Below are positions 60,047 to 64,000 of a DNA stretch of 64,000 nucleotides, piece after piece. The number at the start of each line of letters is the position of its first letter. The first letter of the stretch is position 1. Source of the stretch: Hyphomicrobiales bacterium (GTDB lineage Bacteria > Pseudomonadota > Alphaproteobacteria > JAPOUT01). Under the pieces are notes generated by a model that was not told where the DNA came from, did not search any database, and worked only from the letters and a program-made list of their open reading frames with translations. The stretch lies in the NCBI GenBank assembly GCA_026708545.1, contig JAPOUT010000109.1, positions 86,522 through 150,521 of the forward strand, written 5' to 3'. A program made the translations under genes and the position numbers.

Positions 60047-61023
60047 GTTTCCACACGATAGACCCCGCTCCTGCCCGGCTCAACCGCTGCGAACTCGCAG
60101 TTCCCGGCAACCGCCCCGAAATCTTCGAGAAAGCCGCCCGCTCGGACGCTGATGTCTTGTTCCTCGATCTTGAGGATTCCGTTCCCCCCGACGAGAAAGA
60201 AAACGCCCGCCGCAACATCATTGAAGCGCTGGGCGACATTGACTGGAACAACAAGAGCGTCTCGGTTCGCATCAACGCCTTCGATACCCATTACGCCTAT
60301 CGCGATATCGTGGATGTCCTCGAGCAAGCCGGCGAGCATGTCGACCTCATCATGCTGCCCAAGGCCGGAACCGCATCCGACATCTACGCTCTGGATTTTC
60401 TAACCACCTCGATACAGTCGGCGAAAGGCCGCACCAACCATATCGGCTTTGAAATTATCATTGAGACTGCACTGGGCATGAGTAACATCGATGAAATCGC
60501 CGCCGCAAGCCCCCGCAACGAATCACTGCATTTTGGCGTTGCCGACTATGCCGCTTCAACCGGTGCACGAAGCACGAATATCGGCGGGGCAAATCCCGAC
60601 TATGCCATTCTCTCCGATGTCGACGACACCAACGAGCGAAGGCGCCATCTCGGCGATATGTGGCATTACGCCCTCTCCCGCCTTGTTGTTGCCGCGCGCA
60701 CGAACGGACTGCGTCCCATAGACGGCCCCTTCGGCGACATTACCGATGCCGAAGGACTTACCGCCACCGCCAAACGCGTCGCCATGTTGGGATGCGAAGG
60801 CAAATGGGCAATACATCCCAGCCAAATCGATGCCGTCAACGCCGCCATGACGCCTTCCAAATCCGACATCAAACAGGCCGAGCGCATTCTCAAAGCCCTC
60901 AAGGATGCGGAACGAGAAGGACGTGGCGCGGTTACGCTGGACGGCAAACTTATTGACCGCGTTTCCATTCGCCAAGCGGAGGCGCTTCTTGCGAAGGCGG
61001 AGCAATTATCAAAGCGCAAATGA
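60043..61023 (+). CDS. mcl: malyl-CoA lyase / beta-methylmalyl-CoA lyase (HpcH/HpaI, CitE family)
   Basis: LNRCELAVPGNRPEIFEKAARSDADVLFLDLEDSVPPDEKENARRNIIEAL; VSVRINAFDTHYAYRDIVDVLEQAG; GKWAIHPSQIDAVN. Confidence 0.88.
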   Translation: MSFHTIDPAPARLNRCELAVPGNRPEIFEKAARSDADVLFLDLEDSVPPDEKENARRNIIEALGDIDWNNKSVSVRINAFDTHYAYRDIVDVLEQAGEHVDLIMLPKAGTASDIYALDFLTTSIQSAKGRTNHIGFEIIIETALGMSNIDEIAAASPRNESLHFGVADYAASTGARSTNIGGANPDYAILSDVDDTNERRRHLGDMWHYALSRLVVAARTNGLRPIDGPFGDITDAEGLTATAKRVAMLGCEGKWAIHPSQIDAVNAAMTPSKSDIKQAERILKALKDAEREGRGAVTLDGKLIDRVSIRQAEALLAKAEQLSKRK

Positions 61024-62324
61024 GCGCAAACGAAACTACGCAGCAAAAACTGCGGCGGCATGCCAAAGAATTCTTCCTCTCTGGAATCAATGAGGTCGAC
61101 CCCCGCTCTTGTGCCTTTAACTCGATGACGCATTGCCCCCTGCCCACACCGCCGGGGCGACTTTTCCTTATCGCCATCGGTAAAGCCGCTTGCGCCATGA
61201 TGCAAGGTGCGCAGGAATATCTGCAACAAAACGACCACACGGCGCATCACTGCCTGCTTGTCACCGACCATAGCAATTTTAAACAAATTGGCGACTGTGA
61301 ATGCCTCAGTGCAGGGCATCCGGTTCCCGATTCGGACGGTTTGCGTGCAACCAAACGCTTGATAGAAGTTCTCGACACGGCACAAAAAAACGACCTTGTG
61401 CTTGCGTTCATTAGCGGCGGAGGATCGGCGATACTTCCCTGCCCTCCTGATGGAATCTCGTTGGAAGACGAAATCGCGCTCAATCATTTATTGCTGGCAT
61501 CAGGCATTGATATCGAAGGCATCAATCTCATTCGGCAACAATTTTCTTTATTAAAGGGTGGCGGATTGGCACGTTTTGCGGCCCCGGCAAGGGTAGAGGC
61601 ACTCCTGCTTTCAGACGTCCTCAGCGATGATGAACGTGCCATCGCCGGCGGCCTGACCGCCGCTCCATTGGGATCCGTCGCACAAGCGATAACTCTGCTA
61701 AAAAAGCGCGGTTTATGGCAGTCTCTTCCGACTGCCATGCGAGAGGGCCTGCAAACAAGGCAGACAGAGCAACCTTTCCCCGCGCCGGGTAACGCCGGAA
61801 ACGCTCTAATGGCAAGCAATCGAATGTTGACGTTCGCCATCTCCAAAAACGTTAAAAAGAATTATCAAACCTGTTACGAAGAGAAGAGCATGATCGGGGA
61901 TGTCGGCAATGCAGCGCGACAATTGGTCGAGCAAGCAAGCGGGCTGCTTGTCTGCGGCAAACCCGTTGCCCTCGTGTGCGGCGGCGAGACCACCGTGCGT
62001 TTGGGCAATGCAACCGGCCGGGGAGGCCGCAACCAAGAATTGGCGCTTCGTTTTGCCTTGAACGTTGAGAAGCGCGGAGGTTTTCATCTGCCATGGGCGT
62101 TTTTAAGCGGTGGAAGCGACGGCCGTGACGGTCCCACGGATGCAGCAGGCGGCTTGGTGGACGGCGGCAGCATCAACCGGATGCTCTCGGCCGACTTGTC
62201 GCCGGAGGCTTTGTTGAAAGACCACGACTCCTACCGTGCCCTGGATGCCTCCGGAGATTTGCTTCTCACCGGCGCGACAGGAACGAACGTAGCCGATGCA
62301 CAGATTTTTCTAGCCGCTCCTTAG
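61020..62324 (+). CDS. glycerate 2-kinase (MOFRL family)
   Basis: LVLAFISGGGSAILPCPPDGISLEDEIALNHLLLASGIDIEGINLIRQQFSLLKGGGLARFA; VCGGETTVRLGNATGRGGRNQELALRFAL. Confidence 0.93.
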   Translation: MSANETTQQKLRRHAKEFFLSGINEVDPRSCAFNSMTHCPLPTPPGRLFLIAIGKAACAMMQGAQEYLQQNDHTAHHCLLVTDHSNFKQIGDCECLSAGHPVPDSDGLRATKRLIEVLDTAQKNDLVLAFISGGGSAILPCPPDGISLEDEIALNHLLLASGIDIEGINLIRQQFSLLKGGGLARFAAPARVEALLLSDVLSDDERAIAGGLTAAPLGSVAQAITLLKKRGLWQSLPTAMREGLQTRQTEQPFPAPGNAGNALMASNRMLTFAISKNVKKNYQTCYEEKSMIGDVGNAARQLVEQASGLLVCGKPVALVCGGETTVRLGNATGRGGRNQELALRFALNVEKRGGFHLPWAFLSGGSDGRDGPTDAAGGLVDGGSINRMLSADLSPEALLKDHDSYRALDASGDLLLTGATGTNVADAQIFLAAP

Positions 62325-62901
62325 TCGTTTTCCGTCGCCTGCTTCCTTCGATTTCGCCAACCTTTCTCTTGAGAGCAATTTCCGGGCGTTCGCCTTTCAG
62401 TATGCCCGGGCGCGGAATACCGTAAATCCCCCTCGCCTGTTTGGCAATATCACAAGCCTCAAGTCCCAACCGTGCATACGCCAGTTGTTTTTCTTCAAAA
62501 TATTTTTCGCAATCGGGCGATTTGATTTCAACAGAAGAGGAATCAAACGAGGCCGCAATTTCTTTGCTCGCGTTCAATAGAGAGCGGACACGATAGTGTA
62601 TCTTGGAGTCCATAGCCTCCCAATTAATGTCTTCGGAATAAATTGGCGGCGGCGACTCGCTTACATCAATCCCCCTCCCATCGTCATATGCGACTCTCAC
62701 ACAATATGCGACATACCGGTCGAGTTCATCCATTAAATTGGGCGCATGGCGATGTTTAACCTCGCTTTCACGTTTTTCCCGTTTCGAACGCTGAAAAGAC
62801 ATGAAAAGCCATAAAATGACAAGAACAATAAGCAGGACTGCAGCCCAAGGATTGGCTGCGATGTTGCTGACTGCTCGACTAATTTCGAGAAATTCGTTCA
62901 T
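62266..62901 (-). CDS. hypothetical protein with N-terminal TM helix
   Basis: MNEFLEISRAVSNIAANPWAAVLLIVLVILWLFMSFQRSKREKRESEVKH...; overlaps glycerate kinase 3' end by 59 nt; start trimmed to ATG 62901. Confidence 0.65.
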   Translation of the reverse strand: MNEFLEISRAVSNIAANPWAAVLLIVLVILWLFMSFQRSKREKRESEVKHRHAPNLMDELDRYVAYCVRVAYDDGRGIDVSESPPPIYSEDINWEAMDSKIHYRVRSLLNASKEIAASFDSSSVEIKSPDCEKYFEEKQLAYARLGLEACDIAKQARGIYGIPRPGILKGERPEIALKRKVGEIEGSRRRKTTKERLEKSVHRLRSFLSRR

Positions 62902-62926
62902 AAAAACCCTCCTTCCGCTCTTCCGG

Positions 62927-63919
62927 TCACTTTTTAAGCGAAGATGTAACCTCGTAGCCCCGTTCTTCCGGCTCGTCGTCAACGATTTCGGCGGGAAAAC
63001 CGTCTGCAAGCACCGAAACTCCGCAAACTTCTTCCAGTCGACGGATGATGTTGGGGGACCATTCCCTTTCACCATAGCGGTCACAACCGTCGGCAAAGAT
63101 CTTAACCAGTAGCGGTGACAACTCCACCGGGACGCCGCAACGTTCGGCTATGTCCTGAAACAGCCCGACGTCTTTGCAAACCAAATCCATTGTGAAGTTG
63201 ATATCGCGCGAACCGTTGAGAATAACCTGGCTTTCGGTTTCGTGCACGAAGGAATTGCCGGATGAAATCCGAATCGCCTCGTAGCTGGTATTTAAATCCA
63301 TCCCGGCGCATCGGGCGGTAACGAGCGCCTCGCACAAACTGACCAAATTCGCGGATGCGAGATAGTTGGTAATGACCTTCAACACCGATGCCGAACCTAA
63401 TCCTCCGGTGTGCAAAATCCTCCTTCCCATGACCCGCAACAGAGGGAAAGCCTGATCGAAAGCAACGCGTTCGCCTCCGGCAAAGATGGAAATGTTACCG
63501 GTAGCGGCTCGATGGCACCCGCCGGAAACAGGACAATCGAGTGCCATCGCACCGGCGGAGGAAACCTTCCCGCCCAACCGCAAGACTTCTTGCTGGTCCG
63601 TTGTGGACATTTCCATCCACAAACGCGAACCTCCGGTTTCGGCGAAGCCTTCAAGGATTCCGTCTTTGCCTTCAACGGCGTCAGCGGATGCTTGTGGCGT
63701 TGGCAGGCAGGTGATGACGGCATCGCTTTTTTGTGCCGCATGTTTCGGGGAGTTCACTGCGGCTGCACCGCGTTCGACGAAGGACCCCATGACGGCGGAA
63801 TCGATATCGAAAACATTCAACGAGAAGCCGTTGCGCAACAGACTCGCGGCGAGTTTACCGCCGACATTTCCAAGTCCGATGAACCCAACACTTTGGACTT
63901 GTGATGTTTGTGCATTCAT
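62927..63919 (-). CDS. NAD(P)-dependent 3-hydroxyisobutyrate dehydrogenase / tartronate-semialdehyde reductase family
   Basis: VGFIGLGNVGGKLAASLLRNGFSLNVFD; DCPVSGGCHRAATGNISIFAGG; KVITNYLASANLVSLCEALVTARCAGMD. Confidence 0.88.
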   Translation of the reverse strand: MNAQTSQVQSVGFIGLGNVGGKLAASLLRNGFSLNVFDIDSAVMGSFVERGAAAVNSPKHAAQKSDAVITCLPTPQASADAVEGKDGILEGFAETGGSRLWMEMSTTDQQEVLRLGGKVSSAGAMALDCPVSGGCHRAATGNISIFAGGERVAFDQAFPLLRVMGRRILHTGGLGSASVLKVITNYLASANLVSLCEALVTARCAGMDLNTSYEAIRISSGNSFVHETESQVILNGSRDINFTMDLVCKDVGLFQDIAERCGVPVELSPLLVKIFADGCDRYGEREWSPNIIRRLEEVCGVSVLADGFPAEIVDDEPEERGYEVTSSLKK

Positions 63920-63945
63920 CCTTACCCTCTTTTTTGAAAGAAATA

Positions 63946-64000
63946 TGGTGGAGCCGGACGGGATCGAACCGACGACCTCCTGCTTGCAAAGCAGGCGCTC
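63946..64000 (-). tRNA. tRNA-Ala(TGC), partial (3' part, CCA encoded; cut by right window edge)
   Basis: ...GAGCGCCTGC-TTTGCAA-GCAGGAGGTCGTCGGTTCGATCCCGTCCGGCTCCACCA on minus strand. Confidence 0.93.

Overview
64 kb window of a compact, densely coding bacterial chromosome. It looks alphaproteobacterial: RppH/RsfS/DUF1476 zeta-type protein, DUF3333-type PstA, HisRS with an FRNEKPDPGRFRQFMQ motif, and the hisS-hisZ-hisG order. Most of the window is housekeeping. From left to right it contains: 5' part of gyrA (runs off the left edge), ssb, uvrA; a corrin-ring (cobalamin) cluster cbiX-cobH-cobL-cobI-cbiG/cobJ-cobM with convergent cbiD-cobK and then cobB; a GST, gshA, maf, infA, lolA, ftsK, and a hisN-like phosphatase; a small accessory patch with an XRE regulator, a truncated DAO-type oxidoreductase and divergent eutB/doeA (ectoine catabolism); a citrate synthase; pstSCAB-phoU; tRNA-Ser; a small lipoprotein; hisS-hisZ-hisG; a DUF1476 gene, purB, radC, map, sfsA, cinA-like, tRNA-Leu; infC-rplU-rpmA-obgE-proB-proA-nadD; glycosyltransferases, moaB, udg, rppH, ctpA, envC, rsfS, tRNA-Leu; and a glyoxylate/serine-cycle-like cluster (glyA, hydroxypyruvate reductase, serine-glyoxylate aminotransferase, malyl-CoA lyase, glycerate kinase, HIBADH-family reductase). 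A partial tRNA-Ala lies at the right edge. No CRISPR array, transposon, prophage or rRNA gene was seen, and I found no convincing wholly new multi-gene system. The most interesting signals are regulatory: (i) a 55-bp divergent eutB/doeA promoter region where both genes appear leaderless; (ii) a 34-codon leader ORF with a strong SD whose stop overlaps the mcl start; (iii) a 10-bp inverted repeat covering the SD of the cbi operon; (iv) a tRNA-Ala(TGC) not followed by 23S rRNA; (v) L21 carrying a helix-hairpin-helix extension. All calls come from reading the sequence and the supplied ORF translations; no database search was run.
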